A stretch of 64,000 bases of DNA from JACQZU01 sp041908165 (GTDB taxonomy: Bacteria; Acidobacteriota; Holophagae; Holophagales; Holophagaceae), in NCBI GenBank assembly GCA_041908165.1, contig JAYRFV010000063.1, positions 1 through 64,000 of the forward strand, written 5' to 3'. Shown here piece by piece: positions 28,028 to 38,910 of this stretch. Every line of letters begins with the position of its first letter. The first letter of the stretch is position 1. A model generated the notes under the pieces. That model searched no databases, was not told the origin of the DNA, and saw nothing but the letters and a program-made list of their open reading frames with translations. A program made the position numbers and the translations under genes.

Positions 28028-29281
28028 CTAGAAGGCAACGAGGAAGGCCGCCACGAAGGTGTCCCCCCCCTGCTCGCCGGTCTGTCCAGCCCTCGGCACC
28101 AGGAAGTTCTTGCTGAGCATGACGTAGTTGAGCTTGATGTTGGCGGCCTTGACCTTCTCGGGAAGGAAGGCGTAGGTGTAGCCCAAGGTGATCTCGGTGA
28201 ACTTCGGCGTGTAGTCCACCGGGGCGCCCTGGGCGGTGAGGGCCACTCCGGGAGCGCTCTCCTTGTAAGGGTTGTAGGCGGTGTACCACTGGTCGCCGCT
28301 GTTCCAGTTGAAGAAGTCGTAGCGGAGCAGGAAGGTGTGGTTGCCGGTGGTGTAGCCGCCGGTGACGTAGTAGCCCATGAACTTCTGGTCCAGGTGCTCG
28401 CGCTTCACGGTGGGGGAACTCGCGGCGAGTGTCGCGTTGCGGCGGCCGAGCACCCCGGTCATGACCTCAGCGGTGAACACCCAGGTGCTGTCCTGGTAGG
28501 CGTAGAAGGCGCCCAGGTTGGAGGTGGCGTCCTTGTTCTCGTACACCGCCTGCTGGGTGGGCCAGCCGCTGCCCGGGGTGGCCGGGGCGATGGCGACGCT
28601 GGTCTTGTCGGCCACGTCGGTGACGCCCTGCAGGGTGTAGGCGCCGAACTTGTGGTGGATGCCCATGTTCAGGTCCAGGCGGGCGACCATGTCCTTCTGG
28701 GCGTTGGTGTCGGCGGCCTTGCCGGAGGCGGCCTCGCCCATGCCGTTGAAGGCCGCCAGGGTCAGCTTTCCGCCGAACTCGCGGGGGCTGCCGAAGGCGA
28801 AGCTGAGGGCGGCGCCGCGGTCGCGCTTGTCGCCGAACACCCGGCCCAGCTGGCTGCGCTCGGCGAACAGGATCTCGGTGGAGCTGGTCAGGCCCTCGTA
28901 GCTTTGGAGGTTCTTGTACTGGCCGATCTTGAGGGAGACGCCGCTGCCGATCTTCCAGTTGACCCAGGCGTCCTGCAGGATCACCGGGTTGCTGGTGGAG
29001 GTGGCGATGGTGGGGTCGAACATGACCTCGTAATCGACGTCCTCGGTGATGGTGCCGCTGGCCTTGACCTCGACCCGGCGGATGTTGAAGCCGTTCTCGG
29101 TGAACTCGCTGCGGAGGTTGTAGTAGCCGCGGCCGCCCTTGGGGTTGAGGCGGAGGTTGTTGTCCAGCATCTGGGTGTACCAGAGCTGCACGTCGCCACC
29201 CAGCTTCACGGTCTGGCCGTAGGCGGGCAGCAGGCCGGCGGCGAGGATGGCCGCGGCGCCAAGGATAGAGGTTCGGTTCAT
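28028..29281 (-). CDS. OprP/OprO-type outer-membrane porin
   Basis: 417 residues with a signal peptide (1-22, ending AYG-Q), then a beta-barrel with alternating aromatic strands and a terminal Phe (FLVAF) for BAM recognition. FNIRRVEVKASGTITEDVDYEVMFD and LQDAWVNWKIGSGVSLKIGQYKNL are the hallmark order of the phosphate-selective porin family. Adjacent phoU and pst genes support phosphate uptake as its role, though the family includes polyphosphate and other anion porins. CAGGAG lies before the ATG. An 8-base inverted repeat lies 26-57 bases upstream. Confidence 0.87.
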   Translation of the reverse strand: MNRTSILGAAAILAAGLLPAYGQTVKLGGDVQLWYTQMLDNNLRLNPKGGRGYYNLRSEFTENGFNIRRVEVKASGTITEDVDYEVMFDPTIATSTSNPVILQDAWVNWKIGSGVSLKIGQYKNLQSYEGLTSSTEILFAERSQLGRVFGDKRDRGAALSFAFGSPREFGGKLTLAAFNGMGEAASGKAADTNAQKDMVARLDLNMGIHHKFGAYTLQGVTDVADKTSVAIAPATPGSGWPTQQAVYENKDATSNLGAFYAYQDSTWVFTAEVMTGVLGRRNATLAASSPTVKREHLDQKFMGYYVTGGYTTGNHTFLLRYDFFNWNSGDQWYTAYNPYKESAPGVALTAQGAPVDYTPKFTEITLGYTYAFLPEKVKAANIKLNYVMLSKNFLVPRAGQTGEQGGDTFVAAFLVAF

Positions 29282-29306
29282 CGATTGCTCCTGGGTGAAG
29301 TGTCCG

Positions 29307-29338
29307 GTTCACGGACAGCATCCCGGAGCCCCGTGAAC
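29307..29338. promoter_or_regulatory. inverted repeat upstream of porin
   Basis: GTTCACGG (29307-29314) and CCGTGAAC (29331-29338) are perfect 8-base inverted repeats separated by 16 bases, in the 152-base gap between porin and phoU. Spacing of about two helical turns fits a dimeric or tetrameric DNA-binding protein. It is not a Pho box. No promoter hexamers were assigned with confidence. Confidence 0.4.
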
Positions 29339-29433
29339 GGGCGATCACATCCAACCCACAGGTTCGAAACAATTCGGAAACCCGGGCGCGCCTGGCTCGA
29401 AGAACACCGGTGGGCCCCACGAACCGGGCTTTG

Positions 29434-30135
29434 CTAGGACCCTTCGCCGGCTTCCTCGATACCGGCCTGCAGGTGCCTGATGTCCGTTCCCTTGGCCAGG
29501 AACACCACGAATTCCGCCAGGTTGGTGGCGTGGTCGCCGACCCGCTCGAGGTACTTGGCGATGGCCTGGATGCCCATGCCCCTCTGGACCGCGCTGCGGT
29601 CTTCCATCATCACCATCAGCACCTCGTGGAACACCGAGGCGTAGGCACTGTCGACGCTGCGGTCCTGCTCGATCACCCAGCGCGCCTTGGCCACGTCTGC
29701 CGCGACAAAGGCGTCCAGGGCGTCCTTCAGCATGCTGCGGACGGTGATGCCCATCTGGGTCACGGCCGGCCAGACCTTGCGCGGCGGGTCCGCCGCGAAG
29801 TCCACCACTCTCTCGCCGATGTTCACGGCGATGTCGCCGATCCGCTCGAGGTCGGTGACGATCTTCAGGGTCATGGTGAGGAAGCGCAGGTCGGAGGCGA
29901 CCGGGGCGCGGCGGGCCAGCAGGCTCAGGCAGTCGCTGTCGATGGCGATCTCGAGGCGGTTGATTTCTCGGTCATCATCGATCACCCGCTGGGCCAGCAC
30001 GATGTCCTTCTGCTCGAAGGCGCGCATGGCATCGGCCAGCGCCTCCTCGACCTTGGCGCCCATGAACAGCAGCTTCTCCCGGAGCGCCAGGAGTTCCTTC
30101 TCGTACTGCAGGTCGGTGTGTCGTCGGTTTTCCAT
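29434..30135 (-). CDS. phoU: PhoU-family phosphate signalling protein (copy 1)
   Basis: 233 residues of two three-helix PhoU repeats. Both metal-cluster motifs are visible: LERIGDIAVNIGE (about 100-112) and LERVGDHATNLAEFV (about 200-214), matching the E/D-xxx-D pattern of PhoU. PhoU links Pst transport to PhoR and limits phosphate uptake. It stands apart from the pst operon, near the porin. ATG 30135 is preferred to the frame start at 30159. Whether this copy or copy 2 controls PhoR is unknown. Confidence 0.9.
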   Translation of the reverse strand: MENRRHTDLQYEKELLALREKLLFMGAKVEEALADAMRAFEQKDIVLAQRVIDDDREINRLEIAIDSDCLSLLARRAPVASDLRFLTMTLKIVTDLERIGDIAVNIGERVVDFAADPPRKVWPAVTQMGITVRSMLKDALDAFVAADVAKARWVIEQDRSVDSAYASVFHEVLMVMMEDRSAVQRGMGIQAIAKYLERVGDHATNLAEFVVFLAKGTDIRHLQAGIEEAGEGS

Positions 30136-30301
30136 GGATGGACCCAAGGCTCCCTTCATTCCGCCAGGACTGCTGCCCCGCGGCCCCCCAGCGGGGCCTT
30201 CCAGTCTATGCCCGCCCCTGGAATCCAGGAGGTGCGTGGATTCCCCGGCCAGGCGCGGGGCACCGCCCGGTCAGGAGCAGCCGGTCCTGTCCGCGGCAGC
30301 G

Positions 30302-30418
30302 CTAGGGGTGCCCCAGCACCGGGAACAGGATCCCCAGCAGGGCACCCAGCAGGATGAGCAGGAGGTCCAGCACGCCCAGGGTCCCCCACTCCCGGCTTCC
30401 GGGCCTGAACCGCGGCAT
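30302..30418 (-). CDS. 38-residue single-TM small protein
   Basis: A short frame with ATG at 30418 and stop at 30302-30304. GGAGG lies six to seven bases upstream. The product has a basic head (MPRFRPGSREW) and one hydrophobic helix of about 22 residues (LDLLLILLGALLGILFPVL), ending GHP. The clear ribosome site and the basic-then-hydrophobic design support translation; length leaves room for chance. It lies in the 434-base gap between the two phoU genes, which otherwise shows nothing recognisable. Confidence 0.5.
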   Translation of the reverse strand: MPRFRPGSREWGTLGVLDLLLILLGALLGILFPVLGHP

Positions 30419-30569
30419 GACCATCCTCCTGCATCCCCGGGAGGGGATGCGGTCGCTTCGCGCCAAGTGTGGGTCGGGCGGGCTCCAGGTACCGTGCCAT
30501 GTTTGTGAACTCTGACATCAGCATCCCTTCAGCCGCCCGGCCGTCCGCGGGCTTCCCGCTGCCGCCGGC

Positions 30570-31243
30570 TCAATCCATCGGTCCGTGTCGCAGGTAGGGA
30601 TGCTTCACGTTCACCCCTTCGAGGATGTAGAGGACCTCCTCGGAGATGTTGGTGGCATGATCGGCAATCCGCTCGAAGTTCTTGTTGACGATGATGAGGT
30701 GGCTCGCCCGCTCGATGCAGAGCGGATCCTTGATCATCGCCCGCAAAAGTTCCCCGAAGGTCCGGTGGTGCAACTCGTCCACCGCGTCGTCGGACCGGAT
30801 CACCTGGTGGGCGAGTTCGGCGTCCCCCCTCAGGAAGGCGTCCACCGAATCGCGCACCATGCCTCGGACGGCCTGTCCGATCCGCTCGAAGTCGTCGGGG
30901 TTGAGCACCTGGGCCTGCCGGTTCAGGACCAGCGCCCTCCGTGCGATGTTCTTGCAGTGGTCGCCGATGCGTTCGAGCTGCGGGACGATCTTCAGGCATC
31001 CCGCCAGCAGCCGAAGGTCGGTTGCGAACGGCGCCCGCAGGCCGAGCAGGTCGATGCAGGCGCGATCCAGCAGCACCTCCTGCTCGTCGACCCTGCGGTC
31101 GAGCTCCATGACGTGCTCCGCGAGGGCATCGGAACGCTTGGTCATCGAGGCAACGGTCAGGTCGATCATCTCCTCGACCTGTCCGGCCATGGCCATCAGT
31201 CCATCCTTCAGCTCCTTGAGCTCGGCATCGAAATGGCGGGACA

Positions 31244-31244
<1 letters not shown>
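30570..31244 (-). CDS. phoU: PhoU-family phosphate signalling protein (copy 2)
   Basis: 224 residues with two PhoU repeats: LERIGDHCKNIARRAL (about 93-108) and FERIADHATNISEEVLYI (about 192-209), each with the metal-binding E/D pattern. It is the last gene of pstCAB-phoU and overlaps pstB by ATGA, the classical arrangement for the PhoU that couples PstSCAB to PhoR. It differs clearly from copy 1 at 29434, so the pair is not a recent duplication. Confidence 0.92.
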
Positions 31245-32139
<895 letters not shown>

Positions 32140-32140
<1 letters not shown>

Positions 32141-33723
32141 CAGAAGGTGCTCCCGCCCAGGCGGGCGCGCAGGCGCCGGCGCAGCCGGATGGCGGCCAGG
32201 TTGAGCACGACCACCACCGCGAGGAGCAGCAGGGCGGTCATGAACACCATCGGCTTGGCCGCCTCGCTGTTGGGACTCTGGAAGCCGACGTCGTAGATGT
32301 GGAAGCCCAGGTGCATGAACTTCCGGTCCAGGTGCAGGAACGGGAAGGTCCCGTCCAGGGGCATGGAGGGGGCCAGCTTGACCACGCCGGTCAGCATCAG
32401 CGGCGCCACTTCGCCGGCTCCGCGGGCCATCGCCAGGATCAACCCGGTGAGGATGCCGGGCATCGCGCCGGGAAGGACGATGTTCCAGAGCGTCTGCCAC
32501 TGAGTGGCCCCGAGGGCGAGGCTGGCCTCGCGCTGGCTGCGCGGCACCGAGGCCAGGGCCTCCTCGGTGGACACGATCACCACTGGAACGGTCAGCAGGG
32601 CCAAGGTGAGGGAGGCCCAGAGGATGCCGCCGGTGCCGTAGGTCGGCGCCGGCAGGCGCTCGGCGAAGAACAGCCGGTCGAGGCTGCCGCCCAGGGTGTA
32701 GATGAAGAAGCCCAGGCCGAACACGCCGAACACGATCGAAGGCACCCCGGCGAGGTTGTTCACCGCCACCCGGGTGGCCCGCACCAGCCAGCCGTCGCGG
32801 GCGTACTCCCGCAGGAACAGCGCGGCGATCACCCCGAAGGGCACCACCAGCAGGGACATCATCATCACCATCATCACGGTGCCGAAGATGGCCGGGAATA
32901 TGCCCCCTTCGGTGTTGGACTCGCGGGGGTCCTCGGCCACGAACTCCCACAATCGCGAGAGGTAGACCTTGAATTTCCCGAAGGAACCCAGGGAATTGAC
33001 CGGCACCACCCGGAGCAGGTCGCCGATCGGCAGGTCCTTGCGCTTGCCGTCGACGGATTCGAGGGTCACGGTCACGCGCTGGGCCTGCCTTCGCAGGTCC
33101 TCCAGCTGCGCGGTGAGCTGTCCGTAGCGGGCGTTGAGGTCCTTCTCCCGTGCGTCGAGCCGGTCCTTGGCGTCGGGCCGGGACCGCCGTTCGAGGCGGA
33201 GGTCCTCGAGCCGCCTGTTGAGGGTGCTCAATTCCCCCTTCTCGATCGCGAGGATGCGGTGCTTCAAGGACTGCGCGGAGCCCAGGCGGTCCAGGGTGGC
33301 ACCCAGCGCGGCGGGGCCTTCGGCCAGGGCACGGCCGTCCTCCCGGAGCGCCTGGATCCGGCCGATGAACGCGCCGTACTCGAGCCGCTCGATGAGCAGG
33401 GCCTCTGCCGGGATCCGCCGGTTCGAGAGCTCCTCGGCCATGTACCACCGGAAGTCCTGGCCGTACAGGTCGCGGTTGGCCACCCGCAGCTGGAGGCGCT
33501 CCGGATCGCTCCCGCGCGCCTCCTCGCGCCCGCTCTCCTCGCCGAGCACCGGGCCGCCCGCCGTGTCGTACTGCACGATCGGCTGCGGCCAGAAATAGCC
33601 CAGGCCCCGGGCGCCGATGAACAGCACCAGGCACCCGATCATGATCACCGACAGCGCCAGCAGCCCGCCCGAGAGCCAGACGAAGGCGTTGCCGCGGCGG
33701 AGGGATTCCCGGAACCTGGCCAT
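32140..33723 (-). CDS. pstA: phosphate ABC transporter permease PstA, long form
   Basis: 527 residues, against about 300 in E. coli. TM1 (about 18-40) is followed by a roughly 230-residue periplasmic insertion (45-275) with a helical coiled-coil stretch rich in Arg, Leu and Glu. The permease core then has at least five TM helices. The EAA loop that contacts PstB reads EALASVPRSQREASLALGATQWQTLWNIVLPGAMPG. Start and stop overlap pstC and pstB as ATGA. The insertion is known in some large-form Pst systems; its job is not established. Confidence 0.92.
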
Positions 33724-35885
33724 CAGAGGGACTCGTAGCGCTTGCGCAGGTGGATGCGGATCAGTTCGGCCGCGGTGTTCAGGACGAAGGTGAGCAGGAA
33801 CAGCAGCAGCGCGGCCAGGAACAGGACGCGGTAGAGGGTGCCGTGGTGGGGGGCCTCGGGGATCTCGACCGCGATGTTGGCGGCGAGCGTCCGCATGCCG
33901 TTGAAGGGGCTCCAGTCCATGATCGGCGTGTTCCCGGTGGCCATCAGCACGATCATCGTCTCGCCGATGGCCCGGCCGAAGCCGACCATGGTGGCCGAGA
34001 AGATGCCGGGGCTGGCGGTGGGCAGCACCACCCGCCAGGCGGTCTGCCAGGGGGAGGCCCCGCAGGCGAGGCTGGCCGAGCTGAGCGATTTCGGCACCGC
34101 GGACAGGGCGTCCTCGCTGATGGTGAAGATGATCGGGATCACCGCGAAGCCCATGGCGAAGCCGACCACGATGCTGTTGCGCTGGTCGTAGATCCAGCCA
34201 TGGCCGTGCAGCCACTGGCGGTAGTCCCCGCCGAGCAGCATCCGCTCGAACCAGGGGGCGACCTGGAGGGAGACCAGGAAGGCCGCCAGCAGCAGCGGGA
34301 TCATCCACACCGCCTCGCGGCCCTCTCCGAAGGTCCTGCGGAATCCCCGCGGCAGCCGCAGCCACAGCGGCAGGGCCAGCAGCGCCAGGCTGAAGGCCAG
34401 GCCGGGAATCAGGAGGAACTGCACCATCGAGCGCTCGAACAGGGGTGCCAGCACCAGCCCGGCCAGGAAGCCCAGCACCACCGAAGGCAGCGCCGCCATC
34501 ACCTCGACCGTCGGCTTGATCAGGTTGCGCAGGCCAGGGCTCGCGAACTGGCTGGTGTAGAGGGCGCCGAAGATCGCCAGGGGCACCGCGAACAGCAGGG
34601 CGTACAAGGTCCCCTTGAGGGTCCCGAACAGCAGCGGGACCAGGCTGAACTTGGATTCGAAGTCGTCGGTCCCGCCGGTGGACTGCCAGACGTACTCGGG
34701 CGACCCGTAGCCCTCGTAGTGGGTCCTGCCCCACAGCAGTGACCAGCTCACCTCGGTGTGCGGCGCGTCGAGGCTCCAGCCCAGCACCTCCCCGGGCGCA
34801 GCCGCCAGGATGCCCTCGCCCCGCGGGGACAGGGAGGCGGTCTTGAGGCCCTCCCCTGGAGCGGCCATGAGCCGCTTCTCCGTGGTCAAGTGGTCCACGG
34901 CCAGCCCGGAGGCGCTCCAGCTGAGGAAACGCTTGTCCCGCAGCGAGGCCATGAAGCCCAGCACCGGTCCGGCGTGGGAGGGGAACCGGTGGAAGGCCTG
35001 CAGGGTCATCTGCTCGTTGACCCGCACCTGCTGGTAGGCCGCCAGGGAGCCGGCGGTGCCGCCCACCAGGATGCTGTTGCCGCCGAGGGCGTGCCCCAGC
35101 GCCGTGATCCCTTCGCCGAAGGCCGCCGACCGCAGCGGCTTCGCGTCGCCCTCGACGGCCAGGATGTGCAGCACCCCTTCGCGGGTTCCGACCACCAGCT
35201 GCTGGCCGTCCTGGCTCCACTGGGCGACCTGGGGGCGCCCGCCGTCGGGAAGCTCGACGGGCTTCAGCGCCAGGTCCGCGTCGCCCTCCAGGGGCACTTC
35301 CCCCCAGGCCAGGCCGGCGTCCAGGAGCACCGCGACGCGCAGGTTCTCGCCGCCTCCCAATCCCCCCGCCGCCACGGTCCGGGCGTGCAGGAGGGCGCGG
35401 ACCGCCGCCACCCGGTGCCCGGGGCTCCACTGGACCTGCGGGGTCCAGTTGCGCGGGTCGTTCTCGCCGGACGGCTTGTCCCACCCGCTCCGGCCGAGGT
35501 GCAGGCGCCCGTCGGCGGCGACCACCGCGAACTCGCCCTTGGGGGAGGGCGCCATCAGCGCGGCCCAGGGCAGCGCAGGCGCCGGTCCGCCGACCTCCCG
35601 GAGCGCGGGCCCAGGGAGGGTGTAGGCCCGGACCCCGGCTGCCGGGTCCAAGGTCATGAGCGCGTGGCGCGATTCGTCCTGGATGATCCCACCCGGCGCC
35701 TTCAACGCCAGGGCCGGCAGGGCGGCGCTGCGCGCCTCCCTGAACAGCGGGAAGGCCTCCCTGCCGATGAACAGGAGGATGCCGACCACCGCCAGGATGA
35801 CGGTCAGACCCCCGAAGGAGATCACGGCCTTCATCGCCCGGTCGATGCGCCGGGCGCGGCGGAGAACCTTGCCTGGATCGGTCAT
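33723..35885 (-). CDS. pstC: phosphate ABC transporter permease PstC, long form
   Basis: 720 residues, more than double the E. coli protein. TM1 (about 22-42) is followed by a ~340-residue periplasmic region with WD40/propeller-like repeats (PSPKGEFAVVAADGRLHLG, WSQDGQQLVVGTREGVLHILAV, FLSWSASGLAVDHL). The permease core after about residue 410 has several TM helices and the EAA loop EDALSAVPKSLSSASLACGASPWQTAWRVVLPTASPG. It overlaps pstA by ATGA and follows pstS with a 62-base gap. The propeller may sense ligand or contact PstS; that is inference. Confidence 0.92.
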   Translation of the reverse strand: MTDPGKVLRRARRIDRAMKAVISFGGLTVILAVVGILLFIGREAFPLFREARSAALPALALKAPGGIIQDESRHALMTLDPAAGVRAYTLPGPALREVGGPAPALPWAALMAPSPKGEFAVVAADGRLHLGRSGWDKPSGENDPRNWTPQVQWSPGHRVAAVRALLHARTVAAGGLGGGENLRVAVLLDAGLAWGEVPLEGDADLALKPVELPDGGRPQVAQWSQDGQQLVVGTREGVLHILAVEGDAKPLRSAAFGEGITALGHALGGNSILVGGTAGSLAAYQQVRVNEQMTLQAFHRFPSHAGPVLGFMASLRDKRFLSWSASGLAVDHLTTEKRLMAAPGEGLKTASLSPRGEGILAAAPGEVLGWSLDAPHTEVSWSLLWGRTHYEGYGSPEYVWQSTGGTDDFESKFSLVPLLFGTLKGTLYALLFAVPLAIFGALYTSQFASPGLRNLIKPTVEVMAALPSVVLGFLAGLVLAPLFERSMVQFLLIPGLAFSLALLALPLWLRLPRGFRRTFGEGREAVWMIPLLLAAFLVSLQVAPWFERMLLGGDYRQWLHGHGWIYDQRNSIVVGFAMGFAVIPIIFTISEDALSAVPKSLSSASLACGASPWQTAWRVVLPTASPGIFSATMVGFGRAIGETMIVLMATGNTPIMDWSPFNGMRTLAANIAVEIPEAPHHGTLYRVLFLAALLLFLLTFVLNTAAELIRIHLRKRYESL

Positions 35886-35947
35886 GGGGCCTTCCCTGGA
35901 ACGACCCTGCCGGAGCTGGAGCCCCGGCAGGGTGGCATCGCGTCGAT

Positions 35948-36916
35948 TCAGTTCAGCTTCTTCAGTTCATCCGCTTCCATCTTGGCGGTCAGGGGCAGGT
36001 AGCCGTCCTTGACGACGATCTCCTGGCCCTCCTTGGAGAGCACGAACTTGAGGAACTCCTTGACCAGGGGATCGAAGCCCTTCTTCGGGTCCCGGTTCAC
36101 GTAGACGTAGAGGAACCGGGCGATCGGGTACTTGCCGTTGAGGGCGTTCTCGTAGGTCGGCGGGAAGGCCTCGCCGTTCCACTTCTTCTCGTCGGCCACC
36201 GCGACGGCCTTGACCCCCGAGGTCGCGTAGCCGATGCCGCTGTAGCCGATGCCGTACTTGTCGGAGCCGACGCTCTGCACCACCGAGCTGGAACCGGGCT
36301 GCTCCTTCACCGAGTCCTTGTAGTCGCCCTTGAACAGCGCGTGCTCCTTGAAGTAGCCGTAGGTGCCGCTGGCGCTGTTGCGGCCGTAGAGGCTGATGGG
36401 CCGGCCGGCCCAGTCGCCCTTCACGCCCAGGTCGCCCCAGACCTTGATGTCGGACTTGTGGCCGCCCTTCCGGGACTTCGAGAAGATCGCGTCGATCTCG
36501 GTCATGGTCAGCTTCTTGATGGGGTTGTCCTTGTGCACGAAGACCGCGAGGGTGTCGATCGACACCGCGATCCGGGTGGGCTTGTAGCCGTACTTCTTCT
36601 CGAACTTGTCGACCTCCTCCGCCTTCATCTCGCGGCTCATCGGGCCGAGCTGGGCGGTGCCTTCGATCAGGGCCGGCGGGGCGGTGGCGGAGCCCTTGCC
36701 CTCCACCTGGATCTTCACGCCCGGGTACTTCTTGTTGAAGCCTTCCACCCAGAAGGCCATCAGGTTGTTCAGGGTGTCCGAGCCGATCGAGTTCAGGTTG
36801 CCGCTGATGCCCGGCACCGTCTTGTAGGCGGTCAGCTTCGGATCGACCTTGACCCCCTGGGCGATGGCCGAACCGGCGGCCAGAAGGCTCAGGGCGAAGG
36901 CGAGGGTTGCGCGCAT
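35948..36916 (-). CDS. pstS: phosphate-binding protein PstS
   Basis: 322 residues; signal peptide 1-19 (ending IAQ). Binding-site strands: SIGSDTLNNLMAFW, GKGSATAPPALIEG, LGPMSREMKAEE, YGRNSASGTYGYF and GYSGIGYATSGV. First gene of pstSCAB-phoU. The start at 36916 follows AAAGGAG and begins the signal peptide; the frame continues to 36967. A Pho-box-like repeat lies 63 bases upstream. Confidence 0.95.
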   Translation of the reverse strand: MRATLAFALSLLAAGSAIAQGVKVDPKLTAYKTVPGISGNLNSIGSDTLNNLMAFWVEGFNKKYPGVKIQVEGKGSATAPPALIEGTAQLGPMSREMKAEEVDKFEKKYGYKPTRIAVSIDTLAVFVHKDNPIKKLTMTEIDAIFSKSRKGGHKSDIKVWGDLGVKGDWAGRPISLYGRNSASGTYGYFKEHALFKGDYKDSVKEQPGSSSVVQSVGSDKYGIGYSGIGYATSGVKAVAVADEKKWNGEAFPPTYENALNGKYPIARFLYVYVNRDPKKGFDPLVKEFLKFVLSKEGQEIVVKDGYLPLTAKMEADELKKLN

Positions 36917-36978
36917 GCGGGCTCCTTTGTCGGATGCACCAGCTTCACCTGATGCCATTTCGATCACGGGTCGGCTCT

Positions 36979-36996
36979 GTGAATTCCTGGTGACAG
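36979..36996 (-). promoter_or_regulatory. degenerate Pho-box-like site before pstS
   Basis: On the minus strand CTGTCAC-CAGG-AATTCAC has one perfect half and a second half matching only TCAC, with the correct 4-base spacing. It lies upstream of pstS, a usual PhoB target. AT-rich sequence at 37009-37060, on both strands promoter-like, sits just beyond and could carry the core promoters of pstS and of the divergent kinase gene. The weak half makes this tentative. Confidence 0.35.
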
Positions 36997-37163
36997 GACC
37001 CGTTCACCGAATCGACACGATACAATTAAACCAATACATAACAAATTTTACACTTTCAGCGAGGTTCACCTGGCCGATGCCGGTTCGCCATCCGACCGAT
37101 GGGCCCGGCGGGTAGCCTGCAACCCGGGCCACCCTTGGCCTGGCCCCCATCGCGGAATCGCCC

Positions 37164-38741
37164 ATGCCGTTGCAGTCCCACCTGCACTGGATCCAGCCCG
37201 TTCGGGCCACCGCCCACGTCTACGAGGCGATGGAGCGCTTCCGGCCCGAGGGCGCCCCACGCTTCCTGCCGGTGGTCCATGCCGATGGATCCGTGGCAGG
37301 AATCCTCAGGGACGATTCCCTCAAGCGGTTCCTGTTCGGGAAATACGGGTACCAGTTGGTCCTCCACCATCCCCTGTGCGACTTCGTCTCCTCCTGCGTG
37401 ACCGTTCCCCTCGAGACGAAGGTCGAATCGGCCCTCTCCCTCTTTGCGTCCCGCCCGAACCCCGAAGGGCTGATCGTCACCCGATCGGGGGCCTATGCAG
37501 GCGTGCTGCCGACCGGATCGCTGCTCAGGCTGTACGAAGAGAACCGGGTCCGGATCCAGCGGCAGCTGATGCAGTCCCAGAAGATGGAGGCGATCGGCAC
37601 GCTGGCGGGGGGCATCGCCCACGATTTCAACAACATCCTCATGCCCATCATGGGCTACGCCGAACTGATCCAGATGGGTCTCGAACCGACCGTTCCCGAC
37701 CGGATCCGCCAGCAGGCCGACCAGATCCTCCAGGCGACGCGGCGGGCCCGGGACCTGGTGGACCAGATCCTGTCCTTCAGCCGGGCGCGGGCTAAACCGG
37801 AACAGACCTTTCCGCTGGCGCCCCTGATCCGCGAAGTCGCCCGACTGCTGAGCGCTTCGATTCCTTCGAGCATTCGGATCCTGCCCCGGATCCGGACCGA
37901 CCGGGATCGGGTCCGGGCCGACCCCGGCCAGGTCCACCAGGTGCTGATGAACCTCTGCACCAACGCCGCCTTTGCGATGAGGGAGAAGGGAGGCTCCCTG
38001 GAAATCCTGCTCGAGGAGGCGTCGGATCAGGAAGAGGGGATTTCCGGCCTCGATGGCCCCGCCGGGAGTGACTGCCTCAGCCTCACGGTGGCGGACAGTG
38101 GGACTGGAATTCCCGCGACCCTGATCGAACGGATCTTCGAGCCCTTCTTCACCACCAAGCCGCAGGGGGAAGGCACGGGCCTGGGTCTGGCGGTCGTCCA
38201 CGGCATCGTGACCGGACTTGGTGGCCGAATTTCCGTGGCCTCGACCCCCGGGGAGGGAACCCGGTTCAGGGTTCTGATCCCGAGGATCGACGCCCTTCCC
38301 AGCCATTCCGACCTTCGCGCCGAAGTCCCCGTGACCCTGGACGGCCCGAATCCCCCTGGCCGGGTGCTGCTGGTGGATGACGAGCCCGCCATAACCCTGC
38401 TCGCGGAGACGGTCTTCGAGCGCAACGGCATTCCCCTTGAGGCCGTCAACGACAGCCTGCGCGCGCTGGACCTGGTCCAGCGGCAGCCGACCCGGTTCGA
38501 CCTCGTGGTCACCGACCAGACCATGCCCAACCTGTCCGGAATGGAGTTGTCGAGACGCCTGCTGGCGATCCGTCCGGACCTTCCCATCCTCCTCTTCACT
38601 GGGTTGGGTGACGGCCTCCAGGAGTCCGCCACCCAGGCCATCGGCATCCGATCGATCCTGAAGAAGCCCATGAGCATGCTGGAACTCTTCAGGGAAGTCA
38701 GGTTCCACCTCGCCACGGCTCCGGCTGCAGGTTCAGGCTGA
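37164..38741 (+). CDS. hybrid histidine kinase with CBS-like sensor and receiver
   Basis: 525 residues, no TM segment. Residues 1-130 resemble a CBS pair (RFLPVVHADGSVAGILRDDSLKRFLFGKYGYQL then GAYAGVLPTGSLLRLYEE), similar in pattern to the middle of the EAL-GGDEF protein at 26084. The HisKA box is GTLAGGIAHDFNNILMPIMG, followed by an ATPase domain with GTGLGLAVVHGI. A C-terminal receiver has DDEPA, phospho-acceptor Asp in VVTDQTMPN and Lys in ILKKPMS. The output is likely phosphotransfer to another protein. It diverges from pstS across a 247-base gap; input signal unknown. Confidence 0.88.
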   Translation: MPLQSHLHWIQPVRATAHVYEAMERFRPEGAPRFLPVVHADGSVAGILRDDSLKRFLFGKYGYQLVLHHPLCDFVSSCVTVPLETKVESALSLFASRPNPEGLIVTRSGAYAGVLPTGSLLRLYEENRVRIQRQLMQSQKMEAIGTLAGGIAHDFNNILMPIMGYAELIQMGLEPTVPDRIRQQADQILQATRRARDLVDQILSFSRARAKPEQTFPLAPLIREVARLLSASIPSSIRILPRIRTDRDRVRADPGQVHQVLMNLCTNAAFAMREKGGSLEILLEEASDQEEGISGLDGPAGSDCLSLTVADSGTGIPATLIERIFEPFFTTKPQGEGTGLGLAVVHGIVTGLGGRISVASTPGEGTRFRVLIPRIDALPSHSDLRAEVPVTLDGPNPPGRVLLVDDEPAITLLAETVFERNGIPLEAVNDSLRALDLVQRQPTRFDLVVTDQTMPNLSGMELSRRLLAIRPDLPILLFTGLGDGLQESATQAIGIRSILKKPMSMLELFREVRFHLATAPAAGSG

Positions 38742-38910
38742 AGGGTGCCCGCAGCCGCCGGCCCCTATGGCAGTCCGATGGTCGAAACCGGGCCCGCGGC
38801 TCAAGCAGGACGCAGAAATGTCACCGGCACGACGCGTTCGCGGCACATTGAGGGTCCAAAAGATGCAGAGCCCCTTGCACCGACCCTCCCCGCCCGCTCC
38901 GGAAGCCACG

